DNA of 64,000 nt from Amphibalanus amphitrite. Taxonomy: Eukaryota > Arthropoda > Thecostraca > Balanomorpha > Balanidae. The notes under the pieces were generated by a model. That model did not search any database and was not told the DNA's origin. It saw only the letters and a program-made list of their open reading frames with translations. Positions within the stretch are counted from its first letter, which is position 1. The number at the start of each line of letters is the position of its first letter. The stretch spans positions 1,736,001 to 1,800,000 of the forward strand of contig NW_024881501.1 of the NCBI RefSeq assembly GCF_019059575.1, in the 5' to 3' direction. This document shows, one piece after another, positions 22,441 to 34,266 of this stretch. The position numbers were made by a program, and so were the translations under genes.

Positions 22441-22682
22441 CGGACCAGTTTCTGGCGCGTGCCATGAGCGCGTGTCCGTCCACCCCCGCGCGCCATTACG
22501 CCGAGAGACGACAGCTGGGCTGCACGTGCCGTCTCCGGGCTGGCTGCACGTGCACCCGTGCACCGGGGAGGCGAGGGGAGGGGGAGGGGAGCGGGGAGCG
22601 GGGCACACACCGGCAGCGGCCGGCAGACGCGGTGGTGACAGATCCGCCGGCGCAGGCAGAGCGGCAGCCGACCAGCCTGCCC
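22441..22682. other. GC-rich spacer
   Basis: GC-rich sequence with CTGCACGTGC repeats (22519-22551) and a GGGGAGG purine run. No exon supported. Confidence 0.4.
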
Positions 22683-23015
22683 GGGAACCGGGAGCGGCAA
22701 ACCACTGGGGAACTGTGAGCGACAGCCGACTGGGGAACCGTCAGCGACAGCTGCAGACCACTGGGGAACCGTGAGCGGCAGCTGCAGACCACTGGGGAAC
22801 CGTGAGCGGCAGCTGCAGACCACTGGGGAACCGTGAGCGGCAGCAGCAGACCACTGGGGAACCGTGAGCGGCAGCTGCAGACCACTGGGGAACCGTGAGC
22901 GGCAGCCGACTGGGGAACCGTGAGCGGCAGCTGCAGACCACTGGGGAACCGTGAGCGGCAGCTGCAGACTGCTGGGGATCCGTGAGCGGCAGCTGCAGAC
23001 CACTGGGGAACCGTG
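22683..23015. repeat. 31-bp minisatellite, about 11 units
   Basis: Core ACTGGGGAACCGTGAGCGGC. Full units are 31 bp (with AGCTGCAGACC), and shorter units of about 24-25 bp replace that part with AGCCG. Open frames across it are artefacts. Confidence 0.95.
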
Positions 23016-23059
23016 AGCTGAAGGCTACATTCTGAGAAACCGTGAACGATAGATGCCTA

Positions 23060-23870
23060 AGTGTCATCATATCTCTACTCGGTAGTGGCGTCTCTCTACT
23101 CTACTCTACTCAACTTGGAAGCAGAGTCTCTCCGCTCGACTCAGTAGCGATTTCTTTACTCTGCTCAGTGGCAAAGCAACGTTACTCTACTCTTCTCGGT
23201 AGCGGCCATCTCTGATCTTTACTCATGTAAATACATGTGCATTGTGCATTGCGTATGTTGGTAGTGGTACGGCGTCTCTCTGCTCTGTACTCGGTACTCG
23301 GTAGCGGCTTTTGCTCAGTAGCGGTGTCTCTACATACTTTACCCGGTTCAGTAGTGGCGACTGCTCAGTAGCGGAGTCTCCCCAGTGGCGGATCCAGGGG
23401 GGGGGGGGGCAAAATGGGCATTTGCCCCCCCCCCCCCAACGGCATAATTTTAACATTACGCCTATGGACGAGGCATGGAAAGAATCGATAAATTGTTATG
23501 GTTTGCCCCACCCCCACCCCCCAAAAAAAAACTCTGAGCTGGATCCGCCTCTGAGTCTCCCCGGCTCAGTAGCGGTGTCTGCTCAGTAGCGGAGTCTCTA
23601 CTTTACCCGGCTCAGTGGAGGTGTCTCCCTACTTTACCCGGCTCGGTAGCGGCGCCTCTCCGCTCTACCCGGCTCAGTAGCGGTGTCTGCTGAGCAGCAG
23701 AGTCTCTATCCGGCTCAGTAGCGGTGTCTGCTCAGTAGCGGAGTCTCTACTCTACCCGTCCCAGTAGCGGTGTCTCTCTGCTCTGCACCCAGTAGCAGCG
23801 TCTGCCCAGTGGCGGTGACTCTATACTTTACCCGGCTCAGTAGCAGCGCGGCGCCTCCCCGTCCGCCTGC
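23060..23870. repeat. Degenerate CAGTAGCGGNGTCTC satellite
   Basis: Loosely spaced tandem units containing CAGTAGCGG and GTCTCTACTTTACCCGGCT. The array is interrupted by a 171-bp hAT-type element at 23383. Confidence 0.9.
23383..23553. mobile_element. hAT-type MITE, 171 bp
   Basis: The ends CAGTGGCGGATCCAG and CTGGATCCGCCTCTG form a 15-bp inverted repeat with one mismatch. It is flanked by a perfect 8-bp duplication AGTCTCCC (23375-23382 and 23554-23561). The terminal CAG..CTG and 8-bp target are hAT hallmarks. Inside are long G, C and A tracts. No coding capacity. The target lies within a unit of the surrounding satellite. Confidence 0.9.
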
Positions 23871-24778
23871 TATTCATGAGTGGACGGCTCGGTTCGCCGG
23901 GAAGCGCTAAACATTGTAATTACGTCGGGATGTGATGGATCACACTTGGCTGAGTAAATAGTTGTTAAACACGCATTAACCGCTGAAAAAGACGCCCCGG
24001 ACCGAGCGCAGGAAGTAAACAGGCAATCTGGCTTGCCTGCGACTCTTCAAGAGGGAGTTGCACGCGGACTGCTGCACGCTAGACCGCCGCCTGTAACTAG
24101 CCGGCCTGGTGGAACGCAATGGCAGCCGGCCTGATTACGGGCCATGACCGGTGCCGATTCGTACTTGTCTGCCGGCCGGGTCAGGACGCACCGGGTATGG
24201 GGTGCTGCACTGGGCGCGGGGTGCTGCACTGGGTGCGGGGTGCTGGGCTGGGCGGGTCAGGATGAACCGGTCGTGGCGAGGTCACCTACACTGGGGCTTC
24301 TTGCCCCAGGTCGTGGGGCGTTTTGACCTGGGGGTGGGGCAAAATGCCCCATTTGCAGTTGCAGTTGCTGGGAATCCGATCACAAGTGAATGAATTTCAG
24401 GGGTGAGCCTTAAAGTAAAATGTCCAAAGAGCACAATGCGCACAAATTGGACCTTTCAGGTGATGTGGGACAAAAGTTATTTAGCAAAATGATCTGGGGC
24501 GTCTTGCTGCAGGTTTCCTGGAGCACGTCGCTGAAGTTTTCGCACCTCCCATCCTATCGGGTGTTCAGCTGTGACACATTGTATGACCAGGTTTTCACCT
24601 GCCTTATAAGGCCAAATAATACATTATTGCAACGCAAATGTCAACAACATACTTCCGTTGCCATCCAGTTGCTGATAAAAATGCACATAAATGCATAGAA
24701 ACTTGCTGTTTGCCAACTGCCGAACATTAGGAAGTGGGTGGTCCGAACAACACATGAGGTAAAACGCACCATGTTTTT
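23871..24778. other. No gene seen; short GC repeats
   Basis: Contains three tandem pieces of TGCGGGGTGCTGCACTGGG (24198-24255) and a self-complementary patch around 24290-24350 (GGGGCAAAATGCCCC). No exon supported. Confidence 0.45.
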
Positions 24779-24786
24779 TTTTTTGC

Positions 24787-24936
24787 AGTAGCGGCGGATC
24801 ACCTTCAATTAAGGGGGGGGGGCACTACCGACTTTTGGTCCCATTCTTTCCATGCAACGCTATCATAGGGCTAATGAATGCCAAAATCAAAGGGGGGCAC
24901 GGTGCCCCGGTGCCCTCCCCGTTCCGCCGCCTATGG
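24787..24936. mobile_element. Candidate hAT-type MITE, about 150 bp
   Basis: The ends AGTAGCGGCGGATC and GTTCCGCCGCCTATGG are partly inverted, with G tracts inside. Flanks TTTTTTGC (24779-24786) and CTTTTTGC (24937-24944) match 7 of 8 bases. The T-rich left flank weakens the duplication, so this is tentative. Confidence 0.5.
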
Positions 24937-25012
24937 CTTTTTGCCCGGCGACCTACTGGGGGAGTTTTACCCCATCACGTAGTTCGGTCAGAGAACAACG
25001 CCGTGCGCTTAA

Positions 25013-26215
25013 CCCGCGCCCTGGTGGGGTCTGTTTATAACGCGGCCTTGTGGGGGGGGGCTATTTTTTGCCCCCCTCGCATCTCCGAAACTACAGGCCG
25101 GATCCGCAAAATTCAAACGGCGTTCGAAAGGCCTGTCAAATTTGTTGAAGGAAACCAAATTTCATTGACCTCGGGGTCACCGATGACGTCACAGGTCAGG
25201 TCAAAGATGACATGTTTCACCGTTCACGGGTCATCTAGGGAATGCGCTATAACACCGAAGAAAACGCATTTTGTCGAGAATCAGCGATAGGGCGTCAGTT
25301 GCCTAGTAGATATGTTGCTATTAGAGGTCACTGACAATACCAGGTCAGGTCACAGGTCAGGTCACCAAGGGTCACAGGTCAGGTCACATGAGCCCAACTT
25401 TACTAAGGTTGTGTGATGCATGTTTTATGGCCAATTTTTCATTTCCAACTCAATGGTGTTGGTTATAAGACTATCAGGTATGGCTTAGGTCACTTTCTGG
25501 TGAAGTTCAGGTCAAGGTCAGGCCAAGGTCAGGCCAAAAAAGGTCAAATTTTAAAGTTGATAGTTTTGCATAAAATGGGTATTGATTCGATGCAGCTCGT
25601 CACGGGGAGTCTAATGGTGGTCTTTGTTTTGCGCTACGGGGTCTAGAATTGCTAAAAATTGAGTTTGAAAATTTGACGTCATCAATTTTGAACAGTTTTT
25701 TTCGCTGTAACTTCGCCAAAAAAAAGAGGTATCAATCTAAAATTTGGTATGTGGATGGTAGGCGGTAAGGACTATCATATATATTCCGGTTTTTGCGAAA
25801 TTCAAAAAACTTTTTGGATTTTTCGATGATTATAGGTATCTAAAAAAAAATATTTTTTAATTTTTGGGGGTCAAAATCCAAAAGTTTTAAAAATCCGAGA
25901 TAGCAGTTTTGTAGCCCTGTCAATTCTACAGCTTTTATATCCTTATCATTTTTCTGTATTTGCAAAGCTATAGGCCTGACAGCTCTTCCCGCGAAACCCT
26001 TTTTTGGGTCGAAAACGGCAGAACATGACGTCACTCTGACGTCATTTCCGGCCAACCTATCATAGCCTTTGGAAAATATTTTGGTCACAATGTGTAAAAT
26101 TGATGTCCGGGAGGGTACTGAAAGTATGGTGACGATCGGCGCAGCGGTTCTGGAGATATATCGAAAAGTCTAGAGGGAGGGCAAAAAATAGCCCCCCCCC
26201 CCACCAGGTCGCGGG
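25013..26215 (-). mobile_element. piggyBac-like MITE D2, complete
   Basis: This 1203-bp element has TTAA at 25009-25012 and 26216-26219. Termini CCCGCGCCCTGGTGGG and (reverse complement) CCCGCGACCTGGTGGG match at 15 of 16. The left end is complex: CCTGGTGGGG at 25020 and CCTTGTGGGG at 25046, 26 bp apart. The body is the reverse complement of D3, including the segment around CGATGCAGCTCGTCACGGGG. No protein is encoded. Confidence 0.92.
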
Positions 26216-26320
26216 TTAAGCAGTATACCTGTAATTGAACATGAACAAGTCCGGGATTAGAAGCGTTAGAGAATAGTTGTTCAAAATACATAAGAGTTGT
26301 TAACCTAATATGCCCCATAA

Positions 26321-27486
26321 CCCGCGCCCCGTAGGGGGGGGGCCGAAACGGCCCCCCCTGTCCTTTTCGGTCGATATCTCCTAAACGGCTGGAGATATCG
26401 CCACCAAACTTTCAGGACCCCTCCGGGCATCAATTTTACACATTGTGACCGAAAATTTTTCCAGAGGCCGTGATAGGTTGGCCACAAATGACGTCAGAGT
26501 GACGTCATGTTCTGTCATTTTCGACCGAAAAAAAGACCTTCGCGAGAAGACCTGTCAGGCCTACAGCTTTGAAGATACAGAAAAATGATCAAGACATAAA
26601 AGGTGTAAAATTGACAGGGCTACAAAACTTCTATCTCGGATTTTTGAAATTTTTGAGTTTTGATCCCCAAAAATCAAAAAAGCATTTTTTTGATATATTA
26701 GCCAAAAAATCCAAAAAGTATTTTGAGTTTCGAAAAAACCGGAATATATGTGATAGTACCTACCGTCTTCTATCTACATACCAAATTTCAGATTGATACC
26801 TCGTTTTTTGGCCAAGTTATAGCGAAAAAACTGTTCAAAAATGATGACGTCAAATTTTCAAACTCAATTTTTGGCAATTCTAGAATTCGTAGAGCAAAAC
26901 AAAGACCACCATTAGACTCCCCGTGACGAGCTGCATCGAATGGATACCCATTTTATGCAAAAATATCAACTTTGAAATTTGACCTAATTTGACCTGACCT
27001 TGACCTGACCTTCACCAAAACGTGACCTAGGCTGGCCCCAAAGGCTGCCTAACCCACATAATCGCATTTGTCATGTAAAATGGACCATAAAACATGTATC
27101 ACACGACACATTCATATTGTGACCCCCGGTGACCTGACCTCGCTGTGACCTGACCTGGTATCAGTGACCTCAGATAGCAAAGTATGTGTTTGACGAACAA
27201 TATACCATCGATGGTTTTCAATAAATTACCAATTTACTCGATTTCACAGCACATTTCTTGAATTGCCTGTGAACGGTGAAAACCTGACCTTTGACCTGAC
27301 CTGTGACGTCATCGGTTTGACCTAGGTCAATGAAATTTGGTCACAAGGTATTTCCCGGGTAGGGCTATCAAACGCCGTTTGAATTTTGAAAATCGGCCGG
27401 TAACTTTCCGAGATCTTAGGGGGGCCGAAACGGCCCCCCCCCCCCTACGGGTGGTAGGGTCCGCCGGTAGCCCTACGGGGCGCGGG
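26321..27486 (+). mobile_element. piggyBac-like MITE D3, complete, ATAA target
   Basis: This 1166-bp element has perfect 16-bp termini CCCGCGCCCCGTAGGG. It is flanked on both sides by ATAA (26317-26320 and 27487-27490) rather than TTAA. The right end is complex: CCCTACGGG at 27443 and 27471, 28 bp apart. Hairpins GGCCGAAACGGCC extended by G and C tracts lie inside both ends. It sits about 100 bp from D2 in the opposite orientation. Confidence 0.92.
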
Positions 27487-27490
27487 ATAA

Positions 27491-29094
27491 AAGAACGCTA
27501 TGATGCATAATCAGACAAAAAACATTAAAATCACCCCTAAAACACAATTTTGGCTATATCTCCATGAAGAGGTATCAAAATTTCTTTCCAACCTGCTCAA
27601 ATGATTATCATACCTACTATATGTTTTACAGAAGAGAGGATGTTTCCTCAGAACCTTGCCAGTTCCGAGAAACATCGGTGGGGCGTTTTACCTCGGCGAG
27701 GCGACTTGCCCGGTCTACTCTATATACATTGTGCGTATACATAACAGTTGGTAGGAAACCTCTGCCGTCACAACGTGTACATGAGACGCGTCATGTGCTA
27801 CTTTTCGACCGGGCGTGTGACCCGGGTCCATCGGGAAGGAGCCAGATCTAATTTGACGAGACAGATCACTTGTTGACAACGGTAATCGGACTGTGATTTA
27901 GGCATTTCCCATCCGAGTTTAATTGCGGCAAATTACAGTACGTGGAACGACAATCAAAAGCTGGGCCTGTTATTGTTTATTTCCATAGACAACAGCAGAA
28001 CACTGATTTCTAAGCACCTATCGGCACTGCAGGTCGGTAGTAAGGGAGTACACAAACCACATAGCTGTTCACAAACTAATGAATGTGGAAATCATGTAAT
28101 TGATATATGATATACCATAGACCTCTGTATACAGAGGTCTATGGATACACATACACAAAGAATGAAAGAATGTTGCATTGCACTTAAAACGAGGCTTATG
28201 GGTATATGAGTATTTTACTCGGAATGTTTGAGTTCACCAACAGGAACCTAGCTCTACCATATGAATGCAACGGGACGTCAAAGGGACGATAATAGAAGGC
28301 CTGAAACATAACCGCTGCTTACGCACTATGCGCCTGGCGGCTGCCTAATAGACCCATTTTCCCAAAATATTAAATAGTTATGTTTCCGTCCCTGATTCGA
28401 CATGTCTGGTAGGTGTAAGTGCAAAAAAAAAACTTTTTGTTTCCAATTCAAAATTTGGAAGTCTTTGCAAAACCTAAAAAAGGAAAATCGATTCAGGGGA
28501 AAAATCGATTCAGACACGTTGATTCAGGGGCGAAAAAAAACATTTACTTTTCAATATTTTTGGAAAGACAGATCAGTGGCGGCGGAAGGTATTCTAGGAT
28601 AGGGGTGCAAACGATATTGAAGCGCCCCTTCCCGCTGGGCGCCCCTTACCATGTACACGGTTGTCGTAACACAAACAGTGAAGAGACGTTTGACAATGTG
28701 TTGTACCTGTTAACACGTTCAGAATTACAGTTTTTATGTAACGAGAAATAGTTAGGTACATTCCATAGCGTAAATGTAACCTTCATAATGTTCGTTTAGA
28801 AACAACCTCATCACCATATCATAAGATTCTCCGAATAAGGCATATCAAAAAGAGTTCCACGGTTCCAATACTTCGTGTGGACTAGTGAATAAGGCGCCGA
28901 ATCCATAACACTAACTCGGTGACAGAGAATTGCAGGCCGGTAAGCAGCATGCCGCCTGGGCTGCACTGCACTATTGCATTCAGTGGTGTCATCAGTATCA
29001 CGTCAGCCCTTCGGAACCCGAGACTCTATGCCGAGACTAAGAGACTTCTAGTTACTGCTAACGTGAAGTGAATAGGCTGAGGTTTATGGTGGGG
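27491..29094. other. No gene seen
   Basis: Apparently single-copy AT-rich to mixed sequence. It contains a short internal duplication AAAATCGATTCAGG near 28484-28530 and one perfect palindrome (28115). No exon or RNA gene was recognised. Confidence 0.45.
28115..28144. repeat. Perfect 30-bp palindrome
   Basis: Starts CCATAGACCTCTGTA and continues with its exact reverse complement, with no loop. The symmetry stops exactly at both ends. Confidence 0.95.
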
Positions 29095-29745
29095 TAGCAG
29101 GTTTGTGACGCCCCAGTGAAATAAATGCCGCCTTTCAACACCGATAGGAGCCCGAAATGAATGAATACAGGCAATCAACGCTGGTAGGTGTCCCAGTGAA
29201 ATGAATGCATCTATTACCACCCAGAGTGCCCCCATTTCAAACTAATACGACGGCGACGCCTCCACACCGATAGGGGCCCATCCCAGGGGAACGGAATAAA
29301 TGCCGCCCCCTCATTGCCGGGCCCCCTAGGAGAATGAATGTTACACATCAACACCAATATGCCTCCCAGTGAAATGAATTATGAATGTCGCCTTTCGACG
29401 CCGGTAGGCGCCCCAGACACCAGTGGATTTACTGCCGCCTTAAAACACCGATAGGCACCTCAGTGAAGCGAATGCCGGCCTATACCACCGATAAGCGCCC
29501 CGGATGAATAAATACCACCCGTCAACGCCGATAGGCGCCTCAGTGAAATTAATGCCGCCCCAATCTCCGATAGGCGCCCCAGGTGATACATGTCGCCCAT
29601 CAACACCAACGGGCGCCCCATTGAAATGAATACCGCCCTTCAACACTGGCAGATGCCCCAGTGGAATGAATGCCGCCCCACAATGCCGATGGCCGTCCCT
29701 GCACTGGAAAATCAGTTTCGCCCCTATACAGGCGCCCATAGAAGT
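29095..29745. repeat. About 40-bp minisatellite, about 16 units
   Basis: Units contain CAACACCGATAGGCGCCCC and AGTGAAATGAATGCCGCC, with considerable divergence and some length change (36-44 bp). The open frame from 29590 begins in this array and is not considered a gene. Confidence 0.9.
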
Positions 29746-30547
29746 TGCAGAGTGCTATTCCTGGTCATAATCTTCTCCCCAGTTAAAAAAAAAAAACGCA
29801 AAATACGCCCTAGCACCAGGGATGTAACCGCCCATACGGACAGTGCAATTTTACAGGCCCCAATCTCGGACCTCGCGCCCCTCTTTCGCATGCAGGCGCC
29901 CCTCTTCCGCATGGCGCGCTTCTCGAGTGGCTGCGCCCTCCTAACCTTTATCGCCTGGCAAGATTATATTCGACAGGGTCGGCAGCATCTGCCTTTGCTT
30001 CAGATAAGGATGCCCTCCACTCTTCAGCATATTAAAAGATACTTTTCCCACGTCATTGCCACCCTCTTCGTGTCACAAGTCACTGCCTTTATCAGTTGCG
30101 GTGTCGCACTGCTCAGCTTTATGGCTGCCGCACCTCTTCCTCCTCTACAGATTTTCGAGGCGCCCCTTTCCATAGCTTTAGGGTGCAGCTGCCCCCCTTG
30201 CCCCCCTGCTTCCGCCGCCACTGACAGATCACCCTACTGCGGCTACTGCCTGGTTTCAGCACGTGCAGTTATGCTGTAAGCTCAATCCTATGCATTGTTG
30301 GCTAGTAGGTACCTAGCGGTTGCACATCACCTTATTAGGAATTAAAACGGACGACCGTCTGCGTACTGCATTTGCACTGTATACGTATAGTGTATATGCA
30401 CTGCATAGCACTGCATATGCAATGTGCAGTGTGCACTCTGCCTGAATTTATTAACATATAATATAATATCAAATGAATAATTTATTTAGGTATCCAACCT
30501 ATGTAAATTCAATATGGAGCCTCAAAGCCGCGCAGTTTTGTTTTATT
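29746..30547. other. No supported gene
   Basis: A 229-codon plus frame (29590-30279) crosses here, but its first third is minisatellite and the rest shows no recognisable domain or biased codon use. Near 30375-30435 are short TGCATATGCA-type repeats. Confidence 0.4.
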
Positions 30548-30551
30548 TTAA

Positions 30552-31581
30552 CCCTCGCCGGACCTATTGGTTTTCTACATACGCGCCGGCCGAGGGAGGG
30601 GGGGGGGCGGGTACGAACCCCCCCCCCCCTCGCCGTTTCGCCCCTGGTGGAGCTAGCGCGTCGCGGAAAAAACGAGCGTGTGCGCCGTTACGAGACGCAG
30701 AGATTGGTACCCGATTTTAAGGTCCTAGGTCAACCGGTGACCTCTGAGGTCAGGTCAAGAGCCCCAAGGTACGGTTCAGTTTTTGGTGAATAACTTCGCA
30801 AAAAACGGCCGCAGAGCGCCGATTTTGGCAGCATCGTGTTTGCCTCGCTCAGGCGCGTCGAATGATATACTTTTTGTCCGGGTCAAGTCAACTTGGGGTG
30901 TTGACCTCAGGTCAAGGTCAGGTCAGCACCCCCAGGTCACGAAGTTGGTCGAAAGAGGTCATGTCGCATATCATTCGCTTCGGCAGGTCTTCCTGAGTCC
31001 ATTGGTGGCTTTCCCGAATCGCTAGCTCAATTTGATCAAGAGTTATTGACGAAAAACTAATATGACCTTAATGACGTCATAGATGACGTCACACAAGGTC
31101 AACATTGCAAAAGTGACGCATCTAACCTTGCAAGGAGTGCATCAAATCACGATTCTGTGTGCTTGAGATAGCTGGAGATCGTTCCCGGCGCCAGAATAGC
31201 AATTTGAATTTTTCCCCATTGACTTATAATGGTGAGGTCACGAAAATGACCTGACCTCATATGACCTTTAGGAAAAATCCGAGATATACAAGTTGTGAGA
31301 CTCATAATGGATACTAGATTCTGCAAGTTTCATTTCCCTGTGACATCTCCTCTGGCAGTGAGGGCGTTGCGAAGTTGCGACATCTGAAGACCGTGCAGAG
31401 GTTCACTTATGACGTCATAGGTCAGTGACCTGACCTGACCCAAAAATGCGTTTGGTGTCAAAAGATCCGGCTTGAATCAAAGGTCAGCTATGCCAAATTC
31501 CAGCTCTCTATCGCCAGCGTGCTCGGAGCTATCGCGAAAAAAAACCTATGGGGGGGCGGCACCCCCCCTCGGCCGGCGAGG
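30552..31581 (-). mobile_element. piggyBac-like MITE B1, complete
   Basis: This 1030-bp element is flanked by TTAA at 30548-30551 and 31582-31585. The left terminus is CCCTCGCCGG and the right CCGGCGAGG, the latter lacking one G. The left end is complex: CGCCGG at 30556 and 30584, 28 bp apart, then a G-tract/C-tract hairpin. The body holds GGTCA clusters and the conserved CATTGACTTATAATGG stretch also present in family C. No transposase. Confidence 0.88.
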
Positions 31582-31585
31582 TTAA

Positions 31586-32658
31586 GGAATTTATTTAAAA
31601 TTAAAATAAAAAATGATTATTTAAGGCAGCCTCAGTTCTTGGCAGCTACCGCTATAAATAGGCATTGGTATGTGGTTTCACAGTTACTGAGATGCTTCAT
31701 AAACCTTGCCTAACCAACATTGGCACATTGGCGCTTTATGACAGAAAATGAAATATACATAGTAGCTGCCCACCTCGGAAAACGGCGCCAATTATCCCAC
31801 AGGTGACGGCCGGCTGATGGGCGCACTGAGCGGGTGGCTGCTGTGGCGCTGTACACCAGTGACGTCACGGGCCGGCTACTGCCGGTGACGTCACTGGGTA
31901 GCGCCGGTTTACGGCCCGCCGAGTGGCAGTTTGTTACCGCGATCACAGCCGCCGCCGCGGCTTTGCCACGCAAATTAAACAAATTACACGGCCGCATCCG
32001 AGCGGCCTGTGGCCGGGTTCGTGCGAACGGCCGGCGCGGCAGCCACCCGTCCGCCGTTAATGTGGGACAATTGCGGCGCGCCGGGAGGATGTGTGACATT
32101 CCGGCCGGTCGTGCTGTGGTTGAGTTACGGCCGGCGTTTCTGGCCGGGCTTCCTGCGCGGCCGCCTCCTCTCTCCGATATGTGGGAGGCGGCTCGGATTT
32201 CACCGTTCACCTTTCATTCGTTGATTCATTTTTGGGTGCATTGCATGGCGGATAGACCGTTTTATAGGTCTGTGGAAAACGAAATTCACTGGGGAAAATA
32301 GAGACCCATATGGGCTACGTTTCTAGGGACTACCAGCGCTGAAGAAACGGCGGTCGAATTCTTCTGTTGTGTTCACGGCCTACATCATCACCGTCGACCT
32401 GCTCCGCTCTTCTGCGCAATTTCCGTAAAGCGGCGTTTTGCATTTTGTATGAAACTGGAGCAAAGTCCGGAATTTTTGTTCCAATTTATTTCGAATTAGT
32501 GGTGTTTGAGGACATGATATGATGGACGTTCTGCATTATGTTTGCTCTGTTTGATCTATTTGTTGTTGGTACCTATTGTCGTGCATAAGAATAAAACCGA
32601 CTACCGAGCCTTTGAAGCGTGTTTCTCCTTGGTAGTTGGGAGAGTCATATGTGAGTAA
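31586..32658. other. CpG-rich block then spacer, no gene
   Basis: CpG-rich at about 31800-32200, including CAAATTAAACAAATTACACGG and tandem TGACGTCAC sites (31860 and 31887, CRE-type core). Then mixed sequence. Open frames on both strands of the GC-rich part look compositional. Confidence 0.4.
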
Positions 32659-33514
32659 CTTGCATACATAGGCGGTCCCAGGGGGGGGGGGGGCCACGGG
32701 GGCCATGGCCCCCCCTTTGGTGCTGAAAGGTGGGGCCATACTATCTTTTGGCCCCACCTTTCAGATCGAACAAAAGTCCTAGAAAAGCTTTTTTGTATGT
32801 TTCATTTTCTCTCTTGCGCCTTCAAAGGACGTAAATTTCACTCATGAGTGGGCTCAGTTTCGCATTCTGTCAATTTGCGGTCAGCGTCGCTGGCACCGGT
32901 TCACGAGTATGGCCGGATCTTATATGGAATATCAGCGTGGGTTTACTTGAGGCTCTCGCAGTGGCGCAGCCAGGATTTTGTTTCGGGGGGGTCATCGCCT
33001 CCAAAGCGGGCCCCCTAGCGTGCGGGCCCCCACTCATTTTTCAGAATCTTTCCATATTTCATACGCATTCTGCTGAGCGGGACCCCCTTTACCTACACGA
33101 TAAACCTGAGCGAGTTTGAATCGGAAAATTTTGATAGAACAATAGCTCGGTAATCACCCGGTGTTCAATTTCTAAGCGAATTGACCATTACAGAAATATG
33201 TTACTATGAGGTATGAATTCGTATCTTTCGAGGCCGAAATGTGCCCCTTCCGCAATATGCATAGCATTATGCAGACGGAGCTGTTGCCTGCTTCTATCGG
33301 ACAATATTTAAGTAGTCCCATGTGCCTGTACTTAGTCATCTATTGGCTGCTGTAGAAGATTGTGCCTTTATCCTTCTTCATTACGTGAATTCGCTCACAA
33401 GAAGTTTTTCGCGAATAACTCGCGTAAAAAGCGGCCGATCGCGACAACACATTGAGTACCTTCGCGTTTATCAGTTTTACACCTACCCTAGAAATTGCAT
33501 GACCCTGACTCAAA

Positions 33515-33534
33515 TGACCTTTGACCTGTGACCT
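33515..33534. promoter_or_regulatory. Triple DR1 half-site array in A5
   Basis: Identical to the 20-base array at 8740: three TGACCT half-sites with single-base spacers. Confidence 0.45.
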
Positions 33535-33694
33535 GCTTTCCGAGACATGTTTGGCCAGAATCGCGATTCGGCGTATGCCGGCTCGCATTAGCCGCGCGTT
33601 TGCAGTCTTTTCGTGATTTCAAGGGTTCAAACATGTGAGTTGTTGCTGCTCCCATGCATTAGGGTGGGTGTCAAGGTCACCTGAAGGTCAGGTC

Positions 33695-33707
33695 AGGTCA
33701 TTGACCT
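33695..33707. promoter_or_regulatory. IR1 nuclear-receptor-type palindrome in A5
   Basis: AGGTCA-T-TGACCT, the same as in A4 and A6, preceded by GGTCA units five bases apart. Confidence 0.4.
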
Positions 33708-34266
33708 ATGATGACCTCGGCACTTTTTCGAATTATACATGTTTCTAGGCTAGTTTTTGGAGCTGAATCCGAATTTAGCAACCATTTGAACATTCACGAA
33801 GTAGTTTTGGTGCCTTCGTAACATGTTACGAAGCTGCTAGAGGCGGCTGACACGTAAGTACTACAAATACCCGGCAGGACTCCTATTGGTTGACCTGACC
33901 TGACCTGACCCGACCTGACCTAAATGCATAAAGACATCATCTGTGATCAAAACTAACATGATAACTATTCGTGATCAGCACCCCAAAAAAACCTATAGCA
34001 GCCACACTTTACGACGTTCTAACAGGTCCCGATTTTCCCGATTTTTGGGTCATTGACCTGGCCTGGAAAGTCAACCAATGACCAAGAACCTTAAAATTGA
34101 GTATCATCGGCTTACTCTCGTCACGGGCAACACGTTCGTTTTTTTCCGCGAAGCTCTAGCTCGATCATGGGCTAAACGCGGGGGGGGGGGGGCTCGTACC
34201 ACCCTCCCCTTGTGCCGTCGAAGGACGCAAAATGGCTCAGGAATGGCCTGTGCCGGCGAGGGTTAA

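Larger units (their letters stand above)
33403..34262 (+). mobile_element. piggyBac-like MITE A5, left end truncated
   Basis: Family A copy lacking its simple left terminus and hairpin. The right complex end is intact, with TGTGCCG at 34211 and 34249. Spacing is 38 bp because of an 11-bp insertion (CTCAGGAATGG) relative to A2. The terminus GCCGGCGAGGG is followed by TTAA at 34263-34266. The copy lies inside the hAT element at 32959-36471. Confidence 0.88.

Noticed and set aside
29095..29745. Regular 40-bp repeats resembling a CRISPR layout
   Set aside because: Units are contiguous without distinct spacers and the DNA is eukaryotic, so it is a minisatellite.
29590..30279. 229-codon plus frame
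   Set aside because: It starts inside a minisatellite and shows no recognisable domain; it cannot be supported as a gene.
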